A stretch of 62,394 nt of DNA from Pseudomonadales bacterium (GTDB taxonomy: Bacteria > Pseudomonadota > Gammaproteobacteria > Pseudomonadales > Azotimanducaceae). Both the position numbers and the translations under genes were made by a program. Positions within the stretch are counted from its first letter, which is position 1. Every line of letters starts with the position of its first letter. Of the stretch, positions 1-7,360 are shown piece by piece. The notes below the pieces were generated by a model. The model saw nothing but the letters and a program-made list of their open reading frames with translations, ran no database searches and was not told the origin of the DNA. The stretch lies in NCBI GenBank assembly GCA_022822135.1, contig JAJECH010000011.1, forward strand, positions 1-62,394, written 5' to 3'.

Positions 1-204
1 ATCGACATCTTGCGGGTGTGTGCCTACACCATCCGCATGGCGGATCCTGAGGAGAACCGGATGAACTTCGAGATCGCTCGAGTCCCCAGAGATGGGGCAT
101 CGATGGATGCATCCCGGGTGACGTTACAGATTGTGGCGCACTTGGGGGACGAAGGGAAACCGGTCCTCACCATTCTGTTGCCTCCGGCGGTCGCGAACGC
201 GTAG
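1..204 (+). CDS. C-terminal part of a DUF6573-like protein (5' end outside window)
   Basis: The frame is open from base 1, so only the last 67 codons are visible. The tail ends in KPVLTILLPP, which resembles the NPALTIGVPEE ending of the protein encoded at 5652-6173; the two also align before that (ILRV/LLRI, then NRMNFEI/TRLEFTV). This suggests a diverged paralogue of that small element-borne protein. The family resembles DUF6573, found on plasmids and integrative elements; its function is not known to me. A strong terminator follows directly. Confidence 0.55.
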   Translation: MDILRVCAYTIRMADPEENRMNFEIARVPRDGASMDASRVTLQIVAHLGDEGKPVLTILLPPAVANA

Positions 205-227
205 CGTTCAGCTGCTGCTGAAGCACT

Positions 228-260
228 GTGCCGCGATCGTTTGATCGCGGCACTTCTTTA
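228..260 (+). terminator. Intrinsic terminator after the DUF6573-like gene
   Basis: A perfect 11-bp stem (GTGCCGCGATC / GATCGCGGCAC) with a GTTT loop is followed by the pyrimidine-rich tail TTCTTTATTT. It lies 23 bp after the stop of the first gene and separates it from the next small gene. Confidence 0.8.
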
Positions 261-286
261 TTTCCTGCTGGCTTTGGTCAGCTCAA

Positions 287-314
287 CCCTGTCGGGGAGT
301 TTCTTCCCGGCGGG
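287..314 (+). promoter_or_regulatory. Leader hairpin 1 (bulged-T stem) upstream of a small membrane gene
   Basis: The sequence can fold as CCC, a bulged T, then GTCGGGGA pairing with TTCCCGGC and GGG around a GTTTC loop. It is followed by GAGTCGCTCC and sits 33 bp before the ATG at 348. A second copy with the same fold but different stem bases lies at 614-639, which supports a structured RNA or DNA element. Its role is not known. Confidence 0.55.
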
Positions 315-347
315 AGTCGCTCCTCGACGCATTGCTGAGGAAGCGAT

Positions 348-533
348 ATGTTGAACAACTGGACCCGCAAGATCGTCGTGCTTTGCGCGATGCTTTATGT
401 TGGGTATTTCAGCGCGTTAATTGGTTTGGAACTTTTCTACTTCGGTGCTGCCCTGCCGTACCTGCAAGGTGCGGTCGTATGGCTGGCGTTGGTGGTATTT
501 GCGTTCTTGGATCGCAAGTTCGAACTGATTTAA
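348..533 (+). CDS. Small two-helix membrane protein
   Basis: This 61-residue protein is almost entirely hydrophobic, with two predicted membrane segments (about residues 8-27 and 32-53) and a short charged tail. The ATG at 348 has a good ribosome binding site (GAGGAAG, about 6 bp upstream). It follows a DUF6573-like gene, and the same arrangement (DUF6573-like, then a tiny membrane protein) occurs on the minus strand at 6173-5371. I do not recognise the family. An overlapping frame starting at 332 lacks a convincing start and is treated as a shadow. Confidence 0.6.
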   Translation: MLNNWTRKIVVLCAMLYVGYFSALIGLELFYFGAALPYLQGAVVWLALVVFAFLDRKFELI

Positions 534-590
534 CTCGTTAGACAATGAAGCTCTGTGACACGATCAATTGTGTAAGGAGCACGAACGCCG

Positions 591-653
591 ATGTCAATTA
601 GATATCGGTATCACCCTGCTGGGAGACTCTCCCAGCGGGATTGCGCTCCCTAG
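591..653 (+). CDS. Possible 20-codon leader peptide overlapping hairpin 2
   Basis: An ATG at 591, preceded by AAGGAG about 13 bp upstream, opens a 20-codon frame ending in TAG at 651-653. The frame reads through the whole of hairpin 2, so translation would melt it. The Shine-Dalgarno spacing is long, so this may be chance. It is recorded because it would allow attenuation-like control of the gene at 674. Confidence 0.25.
   Translation: MSIRYRYHPAGRLSQRDCAP
614..639 (+). promoter_or_regulatory. Leader hairpin 2 (bulged-T stem) upstream of a coiled-coil gene
   Basis: CCC, a bulged T and GCTGGGAG pair perfectly with CTCCCAGC and GGG around an ACT loop, followed by ATTGCGCTCC. It shares fold, bulge and flank with hairpin 1 while the internal stem pairs differ in a compensating way (T-G, C-G there; C-G, T-A here). 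It lies 34 bp before the ATG at 674. Confidence 0.55.
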
Positions 654-673
654 CAAAAACTCGGGAGCATGTC

Positions 674-1069
674 ATGCAATCCGAAACACAGGATCCGCGT
701 GAGCGGACCCACGGGCAGGAAACTGCCAAATCAGAGCTACCGTTCAAGCCAATGGATGGTATTCGCGTACAGCTGAAGAAAGGTGATAATTTCACTGATG
801 ATCAGGCGGCAGCGATAACCATGGCTATGAACGACGCAATCCAACTCGTGCTGAACCGCTTCGACGACCTCGGTCAACGATTCGAAATTGTTGAGAAGAA
901 GGTTGACGAGGGTTTACGAGACGTTCGAATGGATATAGGATTCGTTCGAAAGGATGTAGGAGTTGTTCGTAAGGACCTCCGATCCGCCATTCGAAATATC
1001 GTTTGGCCCCTTGTGACATCAGTCTTGCTTGGTGCGATTGGGATCATGGCGACCATCCATTGGTCGTAA
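674..1069 (+). CDS. Coiled-coil protein with C-terminal membrane anchor
   Basis: The 131-residue protein has an N-terminal polar part, the motif KKGDNFTDDQAAAI, a long heptad-rich region with repeated VRKD units (about residues 60-105) and one C-terminal transmembrane helix. The ATG at 674 is preferred over an upstream TTG because GGGAG precedes it. The protein encoded on the other strand at 7361-7690 has the same layout and a closely related GDRFSDDQAE motif, so the two are diverged paralogues. Small tail-anchored coiled-coil proteins of this kind are common on mobile elements; their role is unknown. Confidence 0.7.
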   Translation: MQSETQDPRERTHGQETAKSELPFKPMDGIRVQLKKGDNFTDDQAAAITMAMNDAIQLVLNRFDDLGQRFEIVEKKVDEGLRDVRMDIGFVRKDVGVVRKDLRSAIRNIVWPLVTSVLLGAIGIMATIHWS

Positions 1070-1094
1070 TTGCTTACGTAGCTTTGTACCGAAG

Positions 1095-1119
1095 AAGGGG
1101 ATCGATCGATCCCCTTTTT
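1095..1119 (+). terminator. Intrinsic terminator after the coiled-coil gene
   Basis: A perfect 22-bp palindrome (arms AAGGGGATCGA / TCGATCCCCTT) is followed by TTT, 26 bp after the stop codon at 1069. Confidence 0.8.
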
Positions 1120-1324
1120 CATTGTGGTGGATTGCGACAAGACCGGGAAGGGATTCTGGCGCTGAGAGACGACCACGGCGTCTCGCGTGAGTAAATACCT
1201 TCGAAACTTGCTCTGTTTTCACGTGAGAGCGTCTACTGATCTCTAATTCGGTCCAAAAATGGCTGTTTTGAGTTAATTTTTTACAACTACGTCAATGGTC
1301 GATATCGCAATAAAGTAGTCTCGC

Positions 1325-1906
1325 TCAACGAATCCGCACGCCAGGCGGCACTTTCAGGTCGCTACAGTACTTGCGTGCCGTGGTGCGCGAGATCTTGAAA
1401 ACGTCTGCGAGCTCACTGTAGGACCAACCTTGCTTACGCATCTTTCGCAGCTTGCTGTAATTGCTATCGGATAGACCTCGAGGTCGACCCAAACGACTGC
1501 CATTTGCTTTCGCACGTTCAAGACCTTCCTTCGTGCGTTCGCGCAATCGGTCTCGTTCAAACTGAGCGACGACCGCGAAGAGGGCAAACACTAATTTACC
1601 CGCAGCAGTCGTCGTATCGATCTCCCGTTCAGCTAGTGAGACTAGGTCCGCTCCGCGTTCATGGATGACCTCGACCAGGTCAAGCATTTGGCGTAAGTTT
1701 CGACTGAGTCGATCGATCTTCGTGACCACGACGACATCTTCTGGCCGGAGTTGATCCAGTAACCGATCGAGTTGCGGTCTACTTTTCAACGCGCCGCTTA
1801 CGCCGCGGTCGACCAGGATCTTCTCGCACCCTGCATCACGGAGTGCTATTTCTTGTTGTTCAGTGTGCTGGTCCGTGCGTGAGACGCGTGCATAGCCAAG
1901 GCGCAT
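1325..1906 (-). CDS. Serine recombinase (resolvase/invertase family)
   Basis: This 193-residue protein has the N-terminal catalytic domain of small serine recombinases: GYARVSRTDQ with the nucleophile Ser9, then KIDRLSRNLRQM and the E-helix region near AQFERDRLRERT. The C-terminal 45 residues form a helix-turn-helix of the Hin/resolvase type (YSELADVFKISRTTARKY). Length and layout match Tn3-type resolvases and invertases. On this element it could resolve dimers or invert a segment. No matching crossover site was recognised nearby, and it is 7 kb from pilV, so it is not an obvious shufflon enzyme. Confidence 0.93.
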   Translation of the reverse strand: MRLGYARVSRTDQHTEQQEIALRDAGCEKILVDRGVSGALKSRPQLDRLLDQLRPEDVVVVTKIDRLSRNLRQMLDLVEVIHERGADLVSLAEREIDTTTAAGKLVFALFAVVAQFERDRLRERTKEGLERAKANGSRLGRPRGLSDSNYSKLRKMRKQGWSYSELADVFKISRTTARKYCSDLKVPPGVRIR

Positions 1907-2083
1907 GATCGTGTGAGCAGGAAACGTGCAGAAATGTTAGAGACTTTACGCCCAGATTTCTGATCGGATTTTGAGGCCTTTTCCCGGGATTCGATATCTG
2001 GAAGAAAACGACCGTTTTGTGCCAGTTCGTTGTGGCCACGAGCTTAGTGAATCGTTTCGCGTGTAACCAGGTACTATGAATTG

Positions 2084-2296
2084 TCAGTCGCCATTTAGAG
2101 TTGTGTATGTTGCGTATAAAGCGACCAAAACGAGGATGAGAATCCATGTGGTGAAGATACAGGCGATGAGCTTAAGTGCAAACTCCCACCATGGGACCGG
2201 AAGTCCGGTGCAAACGGCAACAATAAGTCCGACGATTGCGAATAGCTTACTGATCTCCTTCAGTAAGGCGAGATTCACGATGATTAAGTGCCGCAT
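2084..2296 (-). CDS. Small two-helix membrane protein
   Basis: The 70-residue protein has two hydrophobic helices split by a VPWWEFALKL segment. The protein at 5371-5619 has the same order of features with VPWYQLALLT between helices and a TY-containing tail, so they look like paralogues. The ATG at 2296 is the only sensible start. It is the penultimate gene of a minus-strand run leading from 4785 to the recombinase. Function unknown. Confidence 0.6.
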   Translation of the reverse strand: MRHLIIVNLALLKEISKLFAIVGLIVAVCTGLPVPWWEFALKLIACIFTTWILILVLVALYATYTTLNGD

Positions 2297-2328
2297 AGTT
2301 CAACGTCGACAAGGCGGTTCATGTGCTA

Positions 2329-2766
2329 CTAAGGCACCGATCGTAAATGCAGTAGGTTTTCAATTTTTGAGACACGTTTTAGTACGGTATCGAGTTCGTT
2401 CATCGCAACAGATGGATCCAGTTCAATCACATAATTCGATAGCCCGCGCAAAAGGGCCGCGGCTCTGTCGACGTCGGATTCTGGCGGTAAAGCCGCGAAC
2501 CACTTAAATAGTGGATACCATTGTACCGCTTGGAGCTTTGCGATAAGCGAGGCAGAACACGTTTGAATATCGTCTTGTGCTTCACTGGTATTTTCGCGGT
2601 TTCTACCGATTGGCGTATGAATAGCTGGACCGTGCTTCATTAGAACGAATCGGACGTGCCCGATTTCTTTTCGAAACTCGTGAAAGGGTTCAATGAGCAA
2701 TTTGATGAGAAATTGGGTGACTACGGCGAATACGATCCCACACAATCCACCTAAGATAAATAACAT
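2329..2766 (-). CDS. Membrane-anchored hypothetical protein
   Basis: The 145-residue protein has one N-terminal membrane helix (about residues 2-22), a motif EPFHEFRKEIGHVR just inside, and a soluble helical domain with a conserved-looking GLSNYV segment near residue 105. This layout matches short single-pass hypothetical proteins common on proteobacterial plasmids and chromosomes. A GTG directly precedes the ATG chosen here. No catalytic motif is visible and its function is unknown. Confidence 0.7.
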   Translation of the reverse strand: MLFILGGLCGIVFAVVTQFLIKLLIEPFHEFRKEIGHVRFVLMKHGPAIHTPIGRNRENTSEAQDDIQTCSASLIAKLQAVQWYPLFKWFAALPPESDVDRAAALLRGLSNYVIELDPSVAMNELDTVLKRVSKIENLLHLRSVP

Positions 2767-2898
2767 CACTTAGATATCTCCACCTTTGCGATCGAATCAC
2801 CCTCGCGATCATGCCTGACCTGTTAGACGATTTTCGTAATTTTAGGATCGCTGGCGCTGAAACATTGAGCATGACGACATTGATCGCAAACCCCATGT

Positions 2899-3222
2899 TT
2901 ACGCGCCTCGATCTCTTTCATTGACATCATCGCCCGATTCCTCGATGCGTCCGCACAACCAATCGAGTGACACTCCCAATGCTTCAGCAATGGCCAGCGT
3001 ATTGGATAAGAGCGGATGGGTCACTTCACCCTTCTCCAGCCGAATGACGGTACGTTCGCAGAGACCAGCATCTTCTGCGAGTTGAAGTCTGGTCATACGC
3101 AAATCAATCGATTGCACGTAAGCGATCCGTTCACCGAGGGTACTGGGGTTTTCTTTGACGTAATACGTTCTGCCGCCTCGAGTGTGGTTGACAGCAATCT
3201 GCCTCTCGGTATCGTGCTCCAT
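2899..3222 (-). CDS. XRE-family DNA-binding regulator
   Basis: The 107-residue protein carries a canonical helix-turn-helix: SIDLRMTRLQLAEDAGLCER, then TVIRLEKGEVTHPLLSNTL and a LGVSLDWLCG tail typical of lambda-cI/XRE domains. A longer reading from 3285 would overlap the HD gene by 43 bp; the internal ATG at 3222, 20 bp after the HD gene ends, is preferred. It sits directly downstream of the HD nucleotidase, as if co-transcribed, and may control this accessory gene block. Confidence 0.85.
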   Translation of the reverse strand: MEHDTERQIAVNHTRGGRTYYVKENPSTLGERIAYVQSIDLRMTRLQLAEDAGLCERTVIRLEKGEVTHPLLSNTLAIAEALGVSLDWLCGRIEESGDDVNERDRGA

Positions 3223-3242
3223 GACCAATGATGCTAATGGCG

Positions 3243-3833
3243 CTACGTGAGCTCTTCGCGAAGGATCGTCGACCCGTACATGCACCAGCGCTCGATCGCG
3301 TCTCGAATCATGATGGCGGCTGGAAATTGCTCGAGCTCCATCGCCTCAATCCACTCACGATGTTTGGCGAAGCCGGATGTCGCTTCCTGATTACCTAGCC
3401 GACACTGGATCGCCAATAGCCAAAGATCCGCGAGCTTGTCGGCGATCTTCATCGCCGGTGTACGTGTCGCTTCGTGACCGGTCCAGCGCTTCAAGGTCGC
3501 TGATTCCTCTTCGTCGAGCGACTGTGCTAATTTGAGGTTGGCCCGCTTCAGGACTGCAGATAGATCACCGTGTTTGAGTTCTGCGACATCGTGAAAGAGC
3601 GCCGTTTTGAGGTCTTCGACGGTACAGTCCGGATCGATCAACCCTAGGATCACCGCCACGTGCCAGGCGTGGTCGGCCACGTTTTGCGGCGGCATGAACG
3701 GATGCATGTGCCAGCGTTGGGTTTGGCCGCTCAGTAACGTAAGGAGCGCTCGCTCCTGCTCAAGCGTGATGTGCGCCTCACTATGAACGGCATCCCGCAG
3801 ACGCGGGGTTGGCGTTGTTGAGGAGGTCTCCAC
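3243..3833 (-). CDS. HD-domain 5'-nucleotidase, YfbR-like
   Basis: This 196-residue protein has the metal-binding pattern of YfbR-type HD hydrolases: His55 in ADHAWHVA, His81-Asp82 in ALFHDVAELKHGDL, and a later Asp in KIADKLADLW. The GDL motif and the preceding N-rich segment match the deoxynucleoside-monophosphatase group rather than ppGpp or RNA HD domains. It starts with GTG at 3833. Nucleotidases on mobile elements can adjust dNTP pools or act in defence; that part is speculation. Confidence 0.85.
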   Translation of the reverse strand: METSSTTPTPRLRDAVHSEAHITLEQERALLTLLSGQTQRWHMHPFMPPQNVADHAWHVAVILGLIDPDCTVEDLKTALFHDVAELKHGDLSAVLKRANLKLAQSLDEEESATLKRWTGHEATRTPAMKIADKLADLWLLAIQCRLGNQEATSGFAKHREWIEAMELEQFPAAIMIRDAIERWCMYGSTILREELT

Positions 3834-3835
3834 GT

Positions 3836-4006
3836 CTATACGTCGCTCACCAACGCGTCACGCAAGCGCAGTTTCGGTTTCAAGGTCTGGGTGACCGGTC
3901 GGTCGTTACGCTTCAGTTCCTGTACCGCTCGAGACAGACTTAGAGCCGACCTCGATCCGGATCGTGTCGCTTTACCAGGCGAAGGCTTCGTATCTATGTA
4001 GTTCAT
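3836..4006 (-). CDS. Short basic protein, 56 residues
   Basis: An ATG at 4006 opens a 57-codon frame that ends with TAG only 2 bp before the GTG of the HD gene. The product is rich in Arg, Lys and Ser (for example KPSPGKATRSGSRSALS) and has no hydrophobic segment, so it could bind nucleic acid. It fills the gap between two genes of the same operon, which supports it, but the ribosome binding site is poor and no family is recognised. Confidence 0.45.
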   Translation of the reverse strand: MNYIDTKPSPGKATRSGSRSALSLSRAVQELKRNDRPVTQTLKPKLRLRDALVSDV

Positions 4007-4037
4007 CGTTTCGCGTGTGAGTGGCGGAGCCGAAATT

Positions 4038-4307
4038 CTAGGTTTCGGGACCGGCGAGCGTGAAGAAGTGCCAGGTGCACAGGAAGCCGAAAAACACGAG
4101 AGAAAGACCGATCCCTAACTGGATCCAGTTGCGACGCGTCGACAGCATGGGCGCGAGTTCGGTGCGGAGCGTGTCGTCAATGTCCAACGTCCAGAGCATG
4201 AGCCGGGATTTGTATTGAGCGCTGAGGAGTGCGATCGCGTTCATCCCGATCGCAACCAGAAACAGGACGTTGATGAAGAGCGCGACGAACGCCACGATGG
4301 TCCACAT
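4038..4307 (-). CDS. Two-helix membrane protein
   Basis: The 89-residue protein has membrane helices at about residues 4-28 and 62-84, separated by a 30-residue polar loop (QYKSRLMLWTLDIDDTLRTE). It lies 55 bp after the gene at 4363-4785 and appears to be part of the same minus-strand run. No family is recognised. Confidence 0.6.
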   Translation of the reverse strand: MWTIVAFVALFINVLFLVAIGMNAIALLSAQYKSRLMLWTLDIDDTLRTELAPMLSTRRNWIQLGIGLSLVFFGFLCTWHFFTLAGPET

Positions 4308-4362
4308 GCACAGTCTCTCTTAAGGATGATGTGATTGAAACCGTGTTCGGTCGGCGGCCGAT

Positions 4363-4785
4363 CTACTGAGATGCCTCGAGTTGAGGAATGTACTTGAACG
4401 CTTCGATCAGCTTTGAAGCGGTGGACGCGTTCAAACGCGAGAGCAGTTGTTCCTGGTCAATCACGCCGTCGCTGGCGAGAGTCTTCTTCTCGATCAGATC
4501 TCGTAGGAATTTCAATTGGCTGGGCGACACCGCTCGCGGCATTCGATGCGTGGGACGATCCGGATCTTCGGTGTCGGGCGCTTCGAGTTTGTCTTCTTCC
4601 TCGTTTGCGATGAGATCCGTGATGAGCTCGGACGCTTCGGCCTGGGACAGTTCCTTGAGCTCGATGTGTCCGCTTATGAGATCGTCGAACACGGTGTTAC
4701 CGCATTCTTCGCCTTGGTTGAGCAGTCGCTCAATGAGTTTCTCTTGTTTATACGTAATTGAACCGGCCATATCGTTGTGCGGCAT
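4363..4785 (-). CDS. Protein with two copies of a helical Q-L/AS motif
   Basis: The 140-residue acidic protein consists of two related segments of about 45 residues: the first begins ITYKQEKLIERLL and ends EASELITDLI, the second begins VSPSQLKFLRDLI and ends TASKLIEAFK. A charged EEEDKLEAPDTEDPDRP linker joins them. Single copies of this pattern (Q..fl..L, then AS.lI..L) occur as C-terminal add-ons in phage and plasmid proteins. Function unknown. It is transcribed divergently from the ribbon-helix-helix gene 43 bp away. Confidence 0.6.
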   Translation of the reverse strand: MPHNDMAGSITYKQEKLIERLLNQGEECGNTVFDDLISGHIELKELSQAEASELITDLIANEEEDKLEAPDTEDPDRPTHRMPRAVSPSQLKFLRDLIEKKTLASDGVIDQEQLLSRLNASTASKLIEAFKYIPQLEASQ

Positions 4786-4828
4786 TGCAAAATTCCCAGT
4801 GAATGGTTAGCCATAAATATAGACTGAA

Positions 4829-5140
4829 ATGGCGACGTCTGCGAAACGAATTAACGTCTACCTGAGCGAGGAAGATCACGCGTTGGTAGCGGAACGAGCG
4901 GCGCGGGCAGGAATGACCACGCCAGCGTATCTGCGGCGGATCGCGTGTGGTGTGCTGCCGACGCCGAAGACCAGGGACTTCGTGACCCACGGTCTTGCCC
5001 TCCTCGCCAGCGAGCTGGACACTGCCGCTGGAGCGGCGAAAGAGAAGACGTCGAAAGTCGCCATGCTCTCGGCCCGGGACCGGCTTCGAAGCTTGCTGAA
5101 GCAACATCTTGGTGCCGTAGCGGAAGATCAGGACGCTTAG
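4829..5140 (+). CDS. Ribbon-helix-helix mobilization-type protein (TraJ/MobC-like)
   Basis: The 103-residue protein begins with a ribbon-helix-helix domain (KRINVYLSEEDHALVAERA, then AGMTTPAYLRRIACG), the form found in plasmid TraJ, MobC and related relaxosome proteins that bind the oriT repeat. The C-terminal half is helical. An IncP-type oriT lies 25 kb away and its usual partner traJ is missing beside it, so this protein is a candidate TraJ equivalent; a simple repressor is the alternative. No relaxase gene follows. Confidence 0.65.
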   Translation: MATSAKRINVYLSEEDHALVAERAARAGMTTPAYLRRIACGVLPTPKTRDFVTHGLALLASELDTAAGAAKEKTSKVAMLSARDRLRSLLKQHLGAVAEDQDA

Positions 5141-5370
5141 CGTGCCTCGCGTTTGTAAATTACCACCGAAAATCGAACTCCGGTGTACAGGAGTGCTTGT
5201 TTGTTGGCTTAAATTGGTCGATATCTGAGCGATTTAACGGTCATTTTGACCGATCGACGCTCGCCGGTCCAGGCGATAGGACTCGGAATAGACGTCATTT
5301 GTCGCTGGACTACGGTTCTTCGGCCGCAGGATAAATTTCGGCGGCGTCGCATCGTAGCGTTGCTCAGATA

Positions 5371-5619
5371 CTAAGCGCCGTCTCGATTGGTACTATTGCG
5401 GACACGTGCGTATCGATAGGTCTTGTAGGTAACAAATATGAGTAGGCAAACGACCGAATGCGTCACGAACGTCAGGAGCGCAAGCTGATACCAAGGAACC
5501 ACGTCACCGAAGATGAACCACGTGACGGCGAAGACGAAGACGGCGATCCGAGATAGATCGCGGAAGATCAAGAGCGCATTTTTTAGCATGGCGTGCGGTG
5601 TCCTTCGTTCGCTCGACAT
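5371..5619 (-). CDS. Small two-helix membrane protein
   Basis: The 82-residue protein has two membrane helices (about residues 20-37 and 44-66) joined by FGDVVPWYQLALLT and ending in a basic tail with TYKTYRYARVR. It is related in layout to the protein at 2084-2296. It starts 32 bp after the DUF6573-like gene, the same pairing seen at the left edge of the window on the other strand. Function unknown. Confidence 0.6.
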   Translation of the reverse strand: MSSERRTPHAMLKNALLIFRDLSRIAVFVFAVTWFIFGDVVPWYQLALLTFVTHSVVCLLIFVTYKTYRYARVRNSTNRDGA

Positions 5620-5651
5620 CGATTGACGTCGGCTGATTTGGGTCGCGTAGT

Positions 5652-6173
5652 TTACGGATGTTCGGTGCCCGGATCCGGAAGACGAAATTCTTCCGGCACG
5701 CCGATTGTGAGTGCCGGATTGCCGTCGTTATCCGTCGTCGACACGAGGATGAGTGTCGTTGCACGCTTCTCCACCGGCACGGTAAACTCAAGTCGGGTCC
5801 GGTCTAAGGCGGATCGTTTCAGGATTTCGTCGTGAGCGATTCGAAGCAACTGCCGAATGCGGTCTGCGTTGTCTTGCACGATTACCGGTTCGGACTCAAC
5901 GCGCTGCAGCGCGATCGCGGCGTCGCATGCCCGTCGAGTGATCGCTGTAGGCCATGCGAAGGTGTCTTCGCGCGCGATCGCAGTCACATCGATCAAGTCG
6001 CCGCTGGCCAGCGCTTGCGCACGCTGTGGGTGTCGCTGAAAGATCGTGAAGCTCAAAGATGGGTCGGTCACGGTTGGTTCTGACGCGACGAACTTGGGAT
6101 CTATCGCACGACGTCGCGCAAGCGAACACGTGGCGCGCGTATAGGGGTCGTTGCGACGAAGCGATGTACGCAA
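5652..6173 (-). CDS. DUF6573-like element protein
   Basis: The 173-residue protein has a central motif RAQALASGDLIDVTAIARE, then FAWPTAITRRA, and ends in NPALTIGVPEE. This order (RAQA..G.LiDVt..A.e..f..PvAiT, C-terminal P.lTi.lP) matches the DUF6573-like proteins of plasmids and integrative elements. No ATG is available near the front; TTG at 6173 is the only early start and the first 30 residues may not be translated. A truncated paralogue lies at 1-204. Confidence 0.6.
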   Translation of the reverse strand: MRTSLRRNDPYTRATCSLARRRAIDPKFVASEPTVTDPSLSFTIFQRHPQRAQALASGDLIDVTAIAREDTFAWPTAITRRACDAAIALQRVESEPVIVQDNADRIRQLLRIAHDEILKRSALDRTRLEFTVPVEKRATTLILVSTTDNDGNPALTIGVPEEFRLPDPGTEHP

Positions 6174-6201
6174 CCCTTGAGCGACAGGTTAGGAGCATCG
6201 C

Positions 6202-6339
6202 ATGGACGAACCAAGAAGCGAAGGTGAATGTGTTTCTCGATTGGTTTCATTGCACAAGCTTAGGACGCAAGAGGGGGTAAATTTAGGCAAATCTGCTAGA
6301 GCTTGGCTAGCAACAGAGATGGTTCGCGGGGTAAATTGA
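6202..6339 (+). CDS. Possible 45-residue peptide
   Basis: An ATG at 6202 with a well-spaced AGGAG (6191-6195) opens a 46-codon frame. The product is polar with no recognisable motif (ends ARAWLATEMVRGVN). It lies in the otherwise empty 280-bp gap between the DUF6573-like and DUF2971-like genes. The ribosome binding site is the only support. Confidence 0.3.
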   Translation: MDEPRSEGECVSRLVSLHKLRTQEGVNLGKSARAWLATEMVRGVN

Positions 6340-6454
6340 GATTTAGGAAGCGTGGAAAGACCATTGATGTGGGTTCGGTTTCGTAGCTATGTTGTGTTTC
6401 ATATATGAAGAACGAGGAGCCACAACACAGACTAAATTAAAGGGCGATACACGA

Positions 6455-7186
6455 TTACTGCTCAGACGGGATCACGAAGCGCGCCGTAAAGTTAGGAGTT
6501 TGTGTTAATGCAGACTTTCGTACCTCAACGTTGAGATCATATCGTTTGGTGATGGTGGATACGAGCTCGAAGAACCACGCGTCTGCAAACGGTGCGACTA
6601 CCAGTTCTGTTATGAGTCTATGCAAGTCGACCTCGCAATAGCAGCCAGTGATAGCACTAGTACGTTCTTCGTTCGTTCCGAATACAAGCGCTCGCACTTC
6701 GTGTTCGTGCCTAAAACTCTCTCTTTTGTGAAACAATGGTAGGAGAGCGTTTCCGAACGGAATGTTGGTCTTACTATAGTCAACGTACTCCATTCTGCCG
6801 ACGGAGATTTGACGTTCGCACACGAATGCCGTACAGAAACTCTCGTAATCCGTTCGAACCGCAATCCCATCTCTTTCTCGCGCGTACAAGCGCCACATGG
6901 CTGCGGATTCATAAGGTGCGGCGTGCCAGCAGTTCACGAAGGAAGAATGGACGACGGATCGGAGGTCGACGGCCTGAATTTGAATGGGATGCTCTGGTGG
7001 TTGCGGTGGAAATGCCGGAGGTGAAACAGCTGAAATCGATCCCTCGAACGGATCCCCGAGCAAATCGGCGCGGCAGAAGTGTAAGGCTGAGCGTTCCAAT
7101 AGTGAGACGAACTTGGTGAAATCCATATAACGCCATAGGTGCGTGTCATCTGGATAACGTTTTAGTAGAGGATGTTCGACATACAT
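6455..7186 (-). CDS. DUF2971-like protein
   Basis: The 243-residue protein begins with the family signature: LWRYMDFTKFVSLLERSALH, then FCRADLLGDPFEG, followed by CWHAAPYESAAMWRLYAR and a C-terminal VDLHRLITELVVAPFADAWF. DUF2971 proteins are scattered on mobile elements and in defence-associated islands; their activity is not established. It stands alone, with unannotated gaps on both sides, and its G+C content looks lower than that of the pil/trb genes, which suggests separate acquisition. Confidence 0.8.
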   Translation of the reverse strand: MYVEHPLLKRYPDDTHLWRYMDFTKFVSLLERSALHFCRADLLGDPFEGSISAVSPPAFPPQPPEHPIQIQAVDLRSVVHSSFVNCWHAAPYESAAMWRLYARERDGIAVRTDYESFCTAFVCERQISVGRMEYVDYSKTNIPFGNALLPLFHKRESFRHEHEVRALVFGTNEERTSAITGCYCEVDLHRLITELVVAPFADAWFFELVSTITKRYDLNVEVRKSALTQTPNFTARFVIPSEQ

Positions 7187-7360
7187 ATGCGCAGCGGCTC
7201 GTAGTTTTTTGTCTAACGGAGTCGGCGATCAGATCAAAACCCGACGCCGATTGCTCAGTCACGGTCTCGAGAGCGTAACTAAGTACGCACCCGGCATCAA
7301 TGCAGGTGAATTGTGTAGCGCTAGATAGTTTCTTCCTTGGTCGATGCGACGGTCGCCACC

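Noticed and set aside
332-541. A 69-codon frame overlapping the small membrane gene
   Set aside because: It starts with TTG inside the leader and has no membrane or domain pattern; the ATG frame at 348 has a good ribosome binding site.
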